From positions 59,356 through 91,806 of the forward strand of contig FR887333.1 of NCBI GenBank assembly GCA_000436755.1: a stretch of DNA of 32,451 nucleotides, read 5' to 3'. A model generated the notes under the pieces. The model ran no database searches. It saw only the letters and a list, made by a program, of their open reading frames with translations, and was not told the origin of the DNA. Position numbers and translations under genes: made by a program. This DNA is from Clostridium sp. CAG:253. Its GTDB lineage: Bacteria; Bacillota; Clostridia; Lachnospirales; Lachnospiraceae. This document shows, piece by piece, positions 22,457 to 30,206 of the stretch; position 1 is the first letter of the stretch; every line of letters starts with the position of its first letter.

Positions 22457-23524
22457 TTATACATTTAAATTTATGTCTCCAGACACATCTCTCATCATAA
22501 ATTCCGAAATCTCATTTCTGCTGTCAAATACTACACTTGCAATCCACAGTTTCATCAGCATAGCAGGTAATGCCGCAACCTGCAATACCTCAAATCCAAA
22601 TTTTTCAAATACTTTCACACTGTCATAATCTACACTTTCACCCGCACCATAAATATATATCGGTATATTCCTTTTTTTTGCATCATCAGCAAATGATTTT
22701 AAATCAGGACTTTTACTGCACATAGTACCAGAATGGTAGGTCGTGTGAATTACCGCTTTTGTTCCGTCTGGCAATACATTGTATCTCATCCCCGGAAACG
22801 GCTTTACAAGAATAATGTCTGAAAATGTATTTTCCTCTTTCTCCTTTTTCAAAAATCGTTCTCTTATCTCAGAACACATCTTTGTACTTTCAAAGAAATC
22901 ATGTTTAGCTGTTTTCTTTAATTTTTTTATAAATATTCCATCATCAAAGAAACCGTACTCCGATTTTTTTATGCTGTACACATCATCAAAATATGTAGCA
23001 TGTTCCATAAGTCTTGTTCCTCTGTGAATAACCGGTTCTCCGCCTGTATTACAATATGAAACATAGATCCCCGTTCCATACTTTCCTTCTATAAATTTGA
23101 CCGCATACGCAAAATTCGTAAGACCGTTTGCTCTCTTGTCATCAAGAACATAATTTGATGACACAATCACAATAGGTATATCCACATCCCCAAACATGTA
23201 GCCAAGTGCCGCTGCCGTATATTGAAGTGTATCCGTTCCATGCGTAATTATAATTCCATCATACCCACAATCCTTACCTGTTTTCTCATTTAAATAAGAT
23301 GCAAGTGTAAATATCTGCTTTCCTGTATTGTTTTCACTCAATTCCTGATAAGGTGACTCCATGTCAAACTCTATTTTTTCTTTAGTCTGATATGTTCTAT
23401 TTTCCTTCGCGCTTTTTTCATACATATCTATAAGTTTATATTTTTTATCACTGTCAGGAACAGCATATCCATCGGAAATACTGCTTCCAATCGTTCCTCC
23501 TGTAAAAACAACTAATATCTTCAA
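22457..23524 (-). CDS. L-asparaginase family protein
   Basis: A 355-residue asparaginase/glutaminase-family amidohydrolase, expected to convert asparagine to aspartate and ammonia. Both catalytic triplets are present: TGGTIG at 8-13 near the N-terminus and ITHGTDT at 93-99 with the Thr-Asp-Lys-type set (K122-like in the following region less clear). No signal peptide is present, so it is cytoplasmic. The start is a TTG at 23524 with GGAGG seven bases upstream; nothing better is available in frame. It leads a run of closely spaced genes to DUF951. The C-terminal third is more divergent than the classical type I or II enzymes, so substrate range is uncertain. Confidence 0.85.
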   Translation of the reverse strand: MKILVVFTGGTIGSSISDGYAVPDSDKKYKLIDMYEKSAKENRTYQTKEKIEFDMESPYQELSENNTGKQIFTLASYLNEKTGKDCGYDGIIITHGTDTLQYTAAALGYMFGDVDIPIVIVSSNYVLDDKRANGLTNFAYAVKFIEGKYGTGIYVSYCNTGGEPVIHRGTRLMEHATYFDDVYSIKKSEYGFFDDGIFIKKLKKTAKHDFFESTKMCSEIRERFLKKEKEENTFSDIILVKPFPGMRYNVLPDGTKAVIHTTYHSGTMCSKSPDLKSFADDAKKRNIPIYIYGAGESVDYDSVKVFEKFGFEVLQVAALPAMLMKLWIASVVFDSRNEISEFMMRDVSGDINLNV

Positions 23525-23654
23525 ATCATAACCTCCGTTTTTACTTTTGTCGTTATTGTAACCTATTTTCTAAAAAAGGTCTATCAAATAATGTCGAACA
23601 TACATCTAAGTGTGCTGTCAATGATACATTACACTAATGTAGGTAATACATTTT

Positions 23655-23692
23655 ACGATGTTGTGCTCAAAAGGTATTTTGACCCTTGCATC
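23655..23692. repeat. Palindromic intergenic repeat, copy D (most complete)
   Basis: GATGTTGTGCTCAAAA, GGTA core, TTTTGACCCTTGCATCAT. Ends GATG/CATC and inner TCAAAA/TTTTGA pair; six positions between are mismatched. It lies in the divergent gap between the asparaginase and pepD genes (23525-23915), which holds no gene. Confidence 0.75.
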
Positions 23693-23782
23693 ATATTATA
23701 TAAAATCTACTTGTTTTACAATTTTTTTGTGGTATATTTGTTTATATAATGCCATATTTTAAAATTTCCATATTTAAGAGTT

Positions 23783-23807
23783 TAAAAGATATTTTGACCC
23801 TTGCATA
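23783..23807. repeat. Palindromic intergenic repeat, copy E (right half)
   Basis: TAAAAGATATTTTGACCCTT then GCATA: core and right arm, with the core reading GATA as in copy B. The outer end diverges. Confidence 0.6.
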
Positions 23808-23821
23808 ACGTTATGATATTG

Positions 23822-23852
23822 GGAACAAATGGTATTTTGACCTTTGCATAAT
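23822..23852. repeat. Palindromic intergenic repeat, copy F (right half)
   Basis: AACAAATGGTATTTTGACCT then TTGCATAATG. Third copy in 200 bases ahead of pepD. Its TTGACC forms the -35 of the pepD promoter. Confidence 0.6.
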
Positions 23853-23866
23853 GATAACAATATTAT
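23837..23866 (+). promoter_or_regulatory. pepD promoter built on repeat copy F
   Basis: TTGACC (23837-23842), 18 bases, TATTAT (23861-23866). The start would be near 23873, about 30 bases before the GGAGG at 23904. Confidence 0.6.
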
Positions 23867-23915
23867 GGAATTATTTATAAATAAGGCACAACTTTTATTT
23901 ATTGGAGGTAATATT

Positions 23916-25373
23916 TTGAGTAACAACATTTTATCTGATTTAGAACCAAAATCAGTATTTAATTATTTTGAACAAATCTGCTCTATACCACATGGTTCAA
24001 GAAACACAAAACAAATAAGTGATTTCTGCGTTTCTTTCGCAAAAGAGCACAATTTAAAATATGTACAGGACGAGTCTAACAACATCATTATCTGGAAAGA
24101 CGGCACAAAGGGTTATGAAAACTCTCCTTCCGTTATAATTCAGGGACATCTTGATATGGTTTGTGAAAAGGAACATGATTGTGACATTGACTTTGAAAAA
24201 GATGGACTTTCACTTATAGTTGACGGCGATAACATCCACGCAGACCGCACCACTCTCGGTGGAGATGACGGAATTGCCATTGCATTCGCACTTGCAATCC
24301 TTGACTCTACAGATATTCCACATCCGCCAATCGAGGCTGTATTTACGGTAGACGAAGAGATAGGAATGCTTGGTGCTGCAAGCCTTGATTATTCACCATT
24401 AAAATCAAGAATAATGCTGAACCTTGACTCTGAGGACGAGGGTTATCTCCTTGTAAGCTGCGCAGGCGGTGTTTCTACAACGGCACATCTTCCTCTTACA
24501 TTTGAAAAAACTGACGGACTTATGGCAGAAATAACAATTTCCGGACTTTTAGGCGGTCACTCAGGTACAGAGATAAACAAGGACAGAGCAAATTCAAACA
24601 GACTTATAGGAAGAATTTTATATTCTCTCTCTAAAAAATATGATTTCAAACTCGTAAGTGTCAACGGTGGTCTCAAAGATAATGCAATTCCAAACAAGAC
24701 AACTGCTGTTCTTATTTTAAATGATGCTAACAATAAAGATGCATTTGCTTCTGAAATATCAGAATTAAATGATATGTACAAAAATGAATATGCAATAACA
24801 GACCCTTCAATTTCCACTGCCGTGTCATTTAGCGGTGAAACTTCTGCTAATGCAATGACAAAATCATCTACTAAGGGATTTATTACTGCCCTTGTCAATC
24901 TTCCGGGTGGTGTACATCGTATGAGCCATGACATAGACGGACTTGTACAGACTTCACTTAATATGGGAATATTGAAAACAACTGAAAATGAAATGCAGGC
25001 AAGCTTTTCAATACGAAGCAGCGTAAGCAGCGAAAAGTTTATGCTTATGGATATGATTTCATGCCTTATGGATAATCTTGGCGGCTATATTACTAATGTC
25101 GGCGAATATCCCTCATGGGAATTCAAAAAAGAATCTCATCTTAGAGATTTAATGTCAGAAGTATTTGAAGAACAGTACGGCTACAAACCTGTAGTCAATG
25201 CACTTCACGCCGGAGTTGAATGTGGTCTTTTCTCTGAGAAGCTTCCGGGACTTGATTGTGTATCTTTTGGACCTGCAATATACGATATTCATACTGCAAA
25301 AGAAAGACTTTCCATAGAAAGTGTACAAAGAACTTGGAAGTTTACACTTGAAGTTTTGAAACGACTTAAATAA
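23916..25373 (+). CDS. pepD: Aminoacyl-histidine dipeptidase (M20C, PepD)
   Basis: A 485-residue cytosolic dipeptidase with two metal ions, cleaving dipeptides such as Xaa-His. Family M20C features are GHLDMV (H78, D80), TLGGDDGIA (D117), the DEEIGMLGA pair E147-E148, LLGGHSGTEI near 210 in the dimerisation lid, and HAGVECGLFSEK near the C-terminus. Length is that of Escherichia coli PepD. I start at a TTG at 23916, seven bases after GGAGG; the 24 upstream in-frame codons (from an ATG at 23844) lie inside the repeat and promoter and do not match the family. Codon use looks like neighbouring genes. No clear plus-strand terminator follows. Confidence 0.94.
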   Translation: MSNNILSDLEPKSVFNYFEQICSIPHGSRNTKQISDFCVSFAKEHNLKYVQDESNNIIIWKDGTKGYENSPSVIIQGHLDMVCEKEHDCDIDFEKDGLSLIVDGDNIHADRTTLGGDDGIAIAFALAILDSTDIPHPPIEAVFTVDEEIGMLGAASLDYSPLKSRIMLNLDSEDEGYLLVSCAGGVSTTAHLPLTFEKTDGLMAEITISGLLGGHSGTEINKDRANSNRLIGRILYSLSKKYDFKLVSVNGGLKDNAIPNKTTAVLILNDANNKDAFASEISELNDMYKNEYAITDPSISTAVSFSGETSANAMTKSSTKGFITALVNLPGGVHRMSHDIDGLVQTSLNMGILKTTENEMQASFSIRSSVSSEKFMLMDMISCLMDNLGGYITNVGEYPSWEFKKESHLRDLMSEVFEEQYGYKPVVNALHAGVECGLFSEKLPGLDCVSFGPAIYDIHTAKERLSIESVQRTWKFTLEVLKRLK

Positions 25374-25470
25374 AAAAATCATTATAAATTACGATAACAA
25401 AGAAAATTTTAAAATTCTATTACAACACATACTAGATGGGGGCTCATTCTATTTGATATTTATTTCATCA

Positions 25471-25505
25471 GAAAAAAAGAGTCCCCATTGGTCGTTCCAA
25501 TGGGG
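25471..25505 (-). terminator. Strong intrinsic terminator (small RNA 2)
   Basis: CCCCATTGG-AACGA-CCAATGGGG on the minus strand, then ACTC and TTTTTTT. On the plus strand an alternative pairing exists between ATGGGGGCTC (25436-25445) and GAGTCCCCAT (25479-25488), which would exclude this stem. Confidence 0.85.
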
Positions 25506-25597
25506 TGGGGTTGAGGGGTATATCTCTTCGTTGCTCTGTTGCAACTATGTGATTGGCTTTTATTAGTATCAGACATATTCCCTGTCTGACATTTACT
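25471..25597 (-). ncRNA. Candidate C-rich small RNA 2
   Basis: An about 120-nt unit between pepD and the DUF2156 gene (gap 25374-25743, no ORF of note). It follows a TATAAT (25603-25598). Elements 5' to 3': hairpin UCAGACA/UGUCUGA (25589-25569, 7-base loop); hairpin GUUGC/GCAAC (25545-25530); a linker with UACCCCUCAACCCCACCCC (25519-25501, overlapping the first stem bases); and a perfect 9-bp terminator, CCCCAUUGG/CCAAUGGGG (25505-25483), then ACUC and seven U. The CCCCUC and CCCC stretches could pair with G-rich ribosome sites. The -35 is poor, so an activator may be required. A 3' UTR of the DUF2156 gene ending at this terminator is the main alternative. Confidence 0.5.
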
Positions 25598-25665
25598 ATT
25601 ATACATACTTTTTATAAAATTGCACCCCATTTGTAAAATAAGACAAGTTTTTGTAAAATTTTACA
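25598..25665 (-). promoter_or_regulatory. -10 element and upstream palindromes of small RNA 2
   Basis: TATAAT at 25603-25598 with no good -35. Upstream are a perfect 14-bp palindrome TGTAAAATTTTACA (25652-25665) and a TGTAAAAT half-site (25632-25639) exactly 20 bases away, two helical turns. This is a likely regulator-binding region. Confidence 0.4.
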
Positions 25666-25743
25666 TTTTATTGCCATTTAAGAAGTACATTACATTATCT
25701 TAAATATACGTTTTATCAGGTCACGACTTATAAAGTGATACTA

Positions 25744-26637
25744 TCACCCGATTTTATATGCATTGTATTTTTCCAGTAATATATCCGGGTGGTAGGAAAG
25801 TTTTGCTTTTCTAAGTCCCTCTTCTCCGTCATCCTCCTCACGGTTGACATACTTATAATCCTGACATTCGTGCTGAACAAACTGTTTGTTTATCATAGGA
25901 TATGCTCCCTGTACATCTGCATATGCTTTTTCAAAATGTACAACAAATGTATCATCGCAAAGTGGTTCTCCGAGTTCAAACGCAACTACCTCTCCATATT
26001 TTCTTAAAACTCCGCCTACAAGTCCAAGTCTTTTATAATCAATCAATGCATTTTTTACAACGTCGTATTCATCCTGAACTTCCTGACTCCATGCATCCTC
26101 ATCATACTTTTTTTGTATCCAATTATTGTTCATGTCAATGCATTCCTGCACGTTTTCACTGCTAAGTGTCTCGTATTCCCAGTCATCATCATCCATAAAC
26201 CTTGCAATATGATTTCTTTTTCCATGAAACTTTTTTCCTGAAAGATTTGTCAAATTCTCCGTTTCATATATATAATCAAACATATCTCTGTCAGCTTCAT
26301 ATCGAAAGTGCTTAGGGAACCATTCTTTTAACTGTTCTACCTCATAATCGAGCAAGCCATAAAGGTGTATCTGCTCTCCCATAGCCTGACCATATAAAAA
26401 CAACTGCTCTAATGCTTTTTTCTTATCTCCTGCGCCAATTGGAAAAACATACATCGTATCATTTTCTGAATAATATCTCAGAAGAACGCAATCGCCCTCC
26501 TGCGCTATCTGAGTTGGAAAATATTTTCTCCACAAATAATTGTTGGCAAAACAAAATTCACATGCTTTTTTATTGTCTTCCTTAAACTTCTTATCAAGCC
26601 ATTCTCTGTCACCAAGTTCAATATCTCTGAATATCAT
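25744..26637 (-). CDS. DUF2156 protein (phosphatidylglycerol lysyltransferase C-terminal-like)
   Basis: A 297-residue soluble protein matching the GNAT-fold domain found at the C-terminus of MprF-type aminoacyl-phosphatidylglycerol synthases. Typical blocks are CEFCFANNYLWRKYF near 26, a LSGKKFHGKRNHIARF signature near 131, LGLVGGVLRKYGEVVAFELG near 205 and VHFEKAYADVQGAYPMINKQ near 233. The membrane flippase domain of MprF is missing, as in many clostridial stand-alone members, so lipid modification is not certain; transfer of an amino acid from aminoacyl-tRNA is the family expectation. CGGAG precedes the ATG. It is a single gene with its own promoter. Confidence 0.82.
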   Translation of the reverse strand: MIFRDIELGDREWLDKKFKEDNKKACEFCFANNYLWRKYFPTQIAQEGDCVLLRYYSENDTMYVFPIGAGDKKKALEQLFLYGQAMGEQIHLYGLLDYEVEQLKEWFPKHFRYEADRDMFDYIYETENLTNLSGKKFHGKRNHIARFMDDDDWEYETLSSENVQECIDMNNNWIQKKYDEDAWSQEVQDEYDVVKNALIDYKRLGLVGGVLRKYGEVVAFELGEPLCDDTFVVHFEKAYADVQGAYPMINKQFVQHECQDYKYVNREEDDGEEGLRKAKLSYHPDILLEKYNAYKIG

Positions 26638-26701
26638 TTCAATATCTCCGTTCTTTTTCAGGATTAACTCCTTAAAATGAGTTTTCCCGCTTTTCCATTA
26701 T

Positions 26702-26730
26702 ATTATAAACTCCCACTGTCATTTAAACAA
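26702..26730 (-). promoter_or_regulatory. Promoter of the DUF2156 gene
   Basis: TTGTTT (26730-26725), 17 bases, TATAAT (26707-26702). It shares the 302-base gap 26638-26939 with the divergent promoter of the FliD-C-like gene. Confidence 0.6.
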
Positions 26731-26823
26731 TTTCATTTAACGCCATTATATAAACATACCACTTTAATAAGATTTAGACAAGTTATTTGATTTTTCGACA
26801 AAATATATCATTATGTGCTATAT

Positions 26824-26851
26824 TAAATATAGATTATAATTTATCCGATAT
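26824..26851 (+). promoter_or_regulatory. Sigma-D (FliA)-type promoter of the FliD-C-like gene
   Basis: TAAA (26824-26827), 16 bases, TCCGATAT (26844-26851), against the Bacillus flagellar consensus TAAA-N15-GCCGATAT (one base off in the -10). A sigma-A alternative (TCGACA 26795-26800, N18, TATATT 26819-26824) exists. The leader has a GTTGC/GCAAC hairpin (26868-26899) with an inner CACA/TGTG stem. Confidence 0.5.
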
Positions 26852-26939
26852 AATAAATAGATGTATAGTTGCCGGGACACCACATTTGTGAACAGCAACG
26901 ATTTATATTTAATTATGCATATATAAGGAGGACTTTTAC

Positions 26940-27455
26940 ATGGCTATAGATTATTCCATCACAAAATCATATGATATGTATTTTCGTGACTTTTATTCAA
27001 TTGACAGAAATGCTTCTAAAAGCGAACAGAGAGCTTCATATAAAACAGATAAACTTGCAAAGGCAGATTCAAGTGCTATGACTAAAATCTCAAAGGCTTT
27101 GCGCAAAATGGAGTTTTCTCAGGAAAACGGCACTGATATCTTCAATACCGTAAAGTCATTTGTCAATACCTACAATAATCTTTTGGAGAGTGCCGGTTCA
27201 TCCAACGAATACGGTATTTATCATCCTGAAAAGTTTGTTAAAAACCTTACCAAAGACCAGGAAGACGCCCTTAAGGATTTGGGTATCACCATATCTGCAT
27301 CCGGCAAGCTTAAACTTGATGAAGATACTTTAATGGGTTCAAAACCTTCAAAAATAGGCAAGCTTTTCTCAGAAGACAGTGATTTCACAAACAAAATTAA
27401 CTTTTACGCTAACAAAATATATCGTGCAGCAAGCCATGTTGATATAACACTGTAA
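26940..27455 (+). CDS. Short FliD C-domain-like protein
   Basis: A 171-residue soluble protein resembling only the C-terminal coiled region of flagellar cap protein FliD. Evidence is the helix VKSFVNTYNNLLESAGSSNE, the LGITISASGKLKLDEDTL block (residues about 115-135; compare LGI-x-dGkL-ld-x-L in FliD) and the KLFSEDSDFTNKI region. No hydrophobic leader is present. GGAGG precedes the ATG, and a sigma-D-like promoter lies upstream. It shares the layout of the C-terminal third of the larger FliD-like protein at 31098-32384 (coiled helix, LMFEEDGTIRID block, KLFSKDSDL). I suspect an accessory filament or surface protein; flagellar function is not shown. Confidence 0.6.
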   Translation: MAIDYSITKSYDMYFRDFYSIDRNASKSEQRASYKTDKLAKADSSAMTKISKALRKMEFSQENGTDIFNTVKSFVNTYNNLLESAGSSNEYGIYHPEKFVKNLTKDQEDALKDLGITISASGKLKLDEDTLMGSKPSKIGKLFSEDSDFTNKINFYANKIYRAASHVDITL

Positions 27456-27492
27456 TCCGTTGTATCATATCCTGATATTTAATCAATAATAC

Positions 27493-27546
27493 AAAAAAGT
27501 ACCATCAGAACGACCACTTACCCGTCTGTTCCGATGGTACTTTTTT
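27493..27546. terminator. Bidirectional terminator between the FliD-C-like gene and rplA
   Basis: AAAAAA, stem GTACCATCAGAAC/GTTCCGATGGTAC (one mismatch), TTTTTT. It can stop both converging transcripts. Confidence 0.92.
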
Positions 27547-27614
27547 ATATTAAATATGCTTTTCTGTCATCTAAACCAATGTAGAAATCTATGCATGAAA
27601 ATTATAATTTATAA

Positions 27615-28307
27615 TTAAACAAGCTTAGCTACATTAAGTTTAACTCCAGGTCCCATTGTAGAAGCAAGTGTAAAGCTTCTGTAGTACTGTCCCTTTGCTG
27701 AAGATGGCTTAGCCTTTGTGATAGCTGCAATCAATGTGTTTACATTGTCAGTTAACTGCTCTTCTGTGAAAGATACTTTTCCTACAGGAACGTGAACGAT
27801 ATTAGCCTTGTCAAGTCTGTACTCAATCTTACCTGCTTTGATATCGTTTACAGCTTTTGTTACGTCCATTGTAACTGTTCCGGCTTTTGGGTTTGGCATT
27901 AAGCCCTTTGGTCCAAGTACACGACCAAGACGTCCAACAACACCCATCATGTCAGGAGTAGCTACAACTACGTCGAACTCAAACCATCCATCGTTCTGAA
28001 TCTTTGGTATAAGTTCCTCGCCACCTGCATAATCAGCACCTGCTGCTAATGCTTCGTCAATCTTATCACCTTTAGCGAATACAAGAACTCTTACTTTCTT
28101 TCCTGTTCCGTGTGGTAATACAACGGCACCACGAATCTGCTGATCTGCATGACGTCCGTCTACACCAAGTCTAATATGAGCTTCAACTGTCTCATCAAAC
28201 TTTGCTGTAGAAGTTTTCTTTACAATACCTACTGCTTCTGCAACATCATACTGCTGAGTCTTATCGTACAACTTAGCAGCCTCTACATATTTCTTTCCTC
28301 TTTTCAT
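27615..28307 (-). CDS. rplA: 50S ribosomal protein L1
   Basis: L1 binds 23S rRNA at the mobile stalk by the E site and represses its own mRNA. The 230 residues carry the family blocks [50 protein letters not shown], the signature [35 protein letters not shown] (read in pieces at about 115-150) and the end [21 protein letters not shown] lies nine bases before the ATG. It is last in rpmG-secE-nusG-rplK-rplA. A terminator follows, so rplJ-rplL, which often come next, are not joined here. Confidence 0.98.
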   Translation of the reverse strand: MKRGKKYVEAAKLYDKTQQYDVAEAVGIVKKTSTAKFDETVEAHIRLGVDGRHADQQIRGAVVLPHGTGKKVRVLVFAKGDKIDEALAAGADYAGGEELIPKIQNDGWFEFDVVVATPDMMGVVGRLGRVLGPKGLMPNPKAGTVTMDVTKAVNDIKAGKIEYRLDKANIVHVPVGKVSFTEEQLTDNVNTLIAAITKAKPSSAKGQYYRSFTLASTMGPGVKLNVAKLV

Positions 28308-28323
28308 AATAATAAAACCTCCT

Positions 28324-28383
28324 GGTGGTAGTAACGGCGGGTTCTAAGACATACCGGAATTTATGTATGTCGCCTCCCACAAC
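28324..28383 (-). promoter_or_regulatory. Possible L1 autoregulatory site in the rplK-rplA gap
   Basis: The 178-base gap holds a GTGGGAGGCG segment, a GACATAC/GTATGTC hairpin (28371-28348) and CCGTTACTACCACC before the rplA ribosome site. GTGGGAG paired with a CGTTAC-CCAC segment resembles the 23S site bound by L1. This is a resemblance only. Confidence 0.35.
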
Positions 28384-28485
28384 GTTCAATCTATAACAAA
28401 TCTTTCTATGCGATATTCTTTTTTAATATTATACTTCTGTACAATTTCGTGTACATCATACAGTGAAAATTTCACTCTTCACTTT

Positions 28486-28911
28486 TTACTCTTCTACAGT
28501 AACACCCATGCTGCGTGCTGTACCAGCGATCATGCTCATAGCAGCTTCAAGATTTGCTGCATTTAAGTCAGGCATTTTTGTTTCAGCAATTTCCTGAACC
28601 TGAGCCTTTGTGATTGTTGCAACTTTAGTCTTGTTAGGAACACCTGAACCTGACTGAATATTGCATGCTTTCTTAATAAGAACTGCTGCTGGTGGAGTCT
28701 TTGTGATAAAGCTGAAGCTCTTATCCTGATATACAGTGATAACAACAGGAATAATCATACCTTCCTGTCCAGCTGTCTTAGCGTTGAACTCCTTTGTGAA
28801 CTGTACGATATTAACTCCGTGCTGACCAAGAGCAGGACCAACTGGTGGTGCTGGTGTTGCCTTTGCTGCAGGAATCTGTAATTTTATATATCCTTCGACT
28901 TTCTTAGCCAT
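28486..28911 (-). CDS. rplK: 50S ribosomal protein L11
   Basis: L11 forms the stalk base of the large subunit with 23S helices 43-44 and contacts translation factors. The 141 residues show the full family: [22 protein letters not shown] with the proline-rich switch, [47 protein letters not shown] (in two strands), and the C-terminal rRNA-binding VAEITKAQ-like [20 protein letters not shown] plus [18 protein letters not shown] precedes the ATG. It follows nusG by 60 bases. Confidence 0.98.
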   Translation of the reverse strand: MAKKVEGYIKLQIPAAKATPAPPVGPALGQHGVNIVQFTKEFNAKTAGQEGMIIPVVITVYQDKSFSFITKTPPAAVLIKKACNIQSGSGVPNKTKVATITKAQVQEIAETKMPDLNAANLEAAMSMIAGTARSMGVTVEE

Positions 28912-28971
28912 TTTTAATTTACCTCCTAAATAATAAATACCTGGTAATAATCTATAAACTGCTGCGATTGA

Positions 28972-29496
28972 TTAGCCGCATACTTCTACATCATTAAAGC
29001 TTAATTCAGTTGGTGTCTCACGACCAAACATATCAATATTTATTGTAACTGTTTTGTTCTTGAGATCTATCTGGCGAACAATACCTACTGTATCTTCCCA
29101 GACACCTGATGTAACGATTACAGAATCGCCTATGCTAAATGGAGCTTCAGCTACTGAGCTCATAAGTCCCATGCTTGCCACTTCCTCATCAGTAAGTGGA
29201 ACAGGCTTTGATCCCGGTCCTACGAATCCTGTAACACCACGAGTATTTCTGACAACATACCATGTATCATCATTCATAAACATCTTTATCAAAACATATG
29301 CAGGAAACATTTTCTGCTGAACAAGTTTCTTCTTGTCCTTGCCTTCCCTTTCAACCTCTTGCATAGGTACATATACCTCTAAAATCTGATCTTGAAGATT
29401 GCGATTTACGATAGTATTCTCTATGTCTGCTTTCACCTTATTCTCATACCCTGAATAAGTATGAGCCACATACCAACGCGCTTCTGTATCTGCCAT
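28972..29496 (-). CDS. nusG: Transcription termination/antitermination factor NusG
   Basis: NusG binds the RNA polymerase clamp and modulates pausing and termination. The 174 residues comprise the NGN domain (about 1-110: ARWYVAHTYSGYENKVKADIE split at the glycine, VYVPMQEVEREGKDKKKLVQ, KMFPAYVLIKMFM, TWYVVRNTRGVTGFVG) and the KOW domain (about 120-174: GDSVIVTSGVWEDTVGIVRQ, TVTINIDMFGRETPTEL). AAGGTG precedes the ATG. It follows secE by 11 bases. Confidence 0.98.
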   Translation of the reverse strand: MADTEARWYVAHTYSGYENKVKADIENTIVNRNLQDQILEVYVPMQEVEREGKDKKKLVQQKMFPAYVLIKMFMNDDTWYVVRNTRGVTGFVGPGSKPVPLTDEEVASMGLMSSVAEAPFSIGDSVIVTSGVWEDTVGIVRQIDLKNKTVTINIDMFGRETPTELSFNDVEVCG

Positions 29497-29507
29497 AATC
29501 TATCACC

Positions 29508-29810
29508 TTAACCAATCTGAATCAACTTATCAAGGCCTGTCTTGATAACAAAATCAAGCAGAGCAATGATTGCGCCTAAAATAACTGTTACAACAACTAC
29601 CGCAGTAGTTTCTTTCACGGTTGTCTCCTTATCAGGCCATATGATTTTATTAAATTCAGCCTTCAATGAACGGAAAAAACCACTTTTTTTATTAGCAGAT
29701 TTATCTTTTGCCGATTTGTCAGCTTTCTTAACAGATGCTTCCTTTTCAGCTTCTGGTTTATCTGCCTTAACTTCGTTCAATACTACTTCTTTGTTTTCGG
29801 AATCTCCCAT
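29508..29810 (-). CDS. secE: Preprotein translocase subunit SecE
   Basis: SecE clamps the SecY channel in the membrane. The 100-residue protein has a Lys/Glu/Ala-rich N-terminal extension of about 42 residues, the conserved amphipathic segment FFRSLKAEFNKIIWPDKETT (44-63), and one membrane helix AVVVVTVILGAIIALLDFVI (69-88). The position between rpmG and nusG is classical. GGAGG precedes the ATG. Confidence 0.96.
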   Translation of the reverse strand: MGDSENKEVVLNEVKADKPEAEKEASVKKADKSAKDKSANKKSGFFRSLKAEFNKIIWPDKETTVKETTAVVVVTVILGAIIALLDFVIKTGLDKLIQIG

Positions 29811-29857
29811 AACATGCCTCCTACTGTAACAAGCATAGCTTGCATATTTAATAAGAC

Positions 29858-30007
29858 TTATTTTGTCTCTTTGTGCATTGTGTGCTTTCTACAGAATCTG
29901 CAATACTTCTTTGTTTCCATTCTGTCAGGATGATTTCTCTTTTCCTTTGTAGTATCATAGTTACGCTGCTTGCATTCTGTACATGCTAATGTAATTTTTA
30001 CTCTCAC
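29858..30007 (-). CDS. rpmG: 50S ribosomal protein L33
   Basis: A 49-residue L33 read directly: GTG start at 30007-30005, TAA at 29860-29858, GGAGG eight bases upstream. The sequence opens [20 protein letters not shown] and closes with a [17 protein letters not shown] end. Two CxxC pairs (C9, C12, C36, C39) mark the zinc-binding form. It starts the rpmG-secE-nusG-rplK-rplA operon. Confidence 0.96.
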   Translation of the reverse strand: MRVKITLACTECKQRNYDTTKEKRNHPDRMETKKYCRFCRKHTMHKETK

Positions 30008-30138
30008 AGGTTTCACCTCCATATAATATTTTGTGTTACGATTAGTTCTGTTTCCATGACTTTTAAGTCATGACCTATTTCTTAATATCGCTAAAGAATT
30101 TTAGGCATAAAAAAAAAGACCTGTTACATCGCCTATCA

Positions 30139-30168
30139 AATATATCACAAAAATGCATCCCCCGTCAA
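30139..30168 (-). promoter_or_regulatory. Promoter of the rpmG-secE-nusG-rplK-rplA operon
   Basis: TTGACG (30168-30163), 18 bases, TATATT (30144-30139). The leader (about 125 nt) begins near a T9 run and has a perfect hairpin CATGACTT-TT-AAGTCATG (30055-30072). Confidence 0.7.
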
Positions 30169-30206
30169 GAGTTTTTTAGTATTTTGATTGTGCAATTAAC
30201 TGACGC

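Noticed and set aside
23844..23915. 24 extra N-terminal codons of pepD from an ATG at 23844
   Set aside because: They overlap the repeat and promoter -10 and lack a ribosome site; the TTG at 23916 follows GGAGG and begins the family sequence.
25155..25382. 75-codon minus frame over the end of pepD
   Set aside because: Antisense to the conserved pepD C-terminus, no ribosome site, no similarity seen.
26868..26899. Leader hairpin before the FliD-C-like gene as a c-di-GMP riboswitch
   Set aside because: Lacks the conserved GEMM sequence blocks; only a short GTTGC/GCAAC stem is seen.
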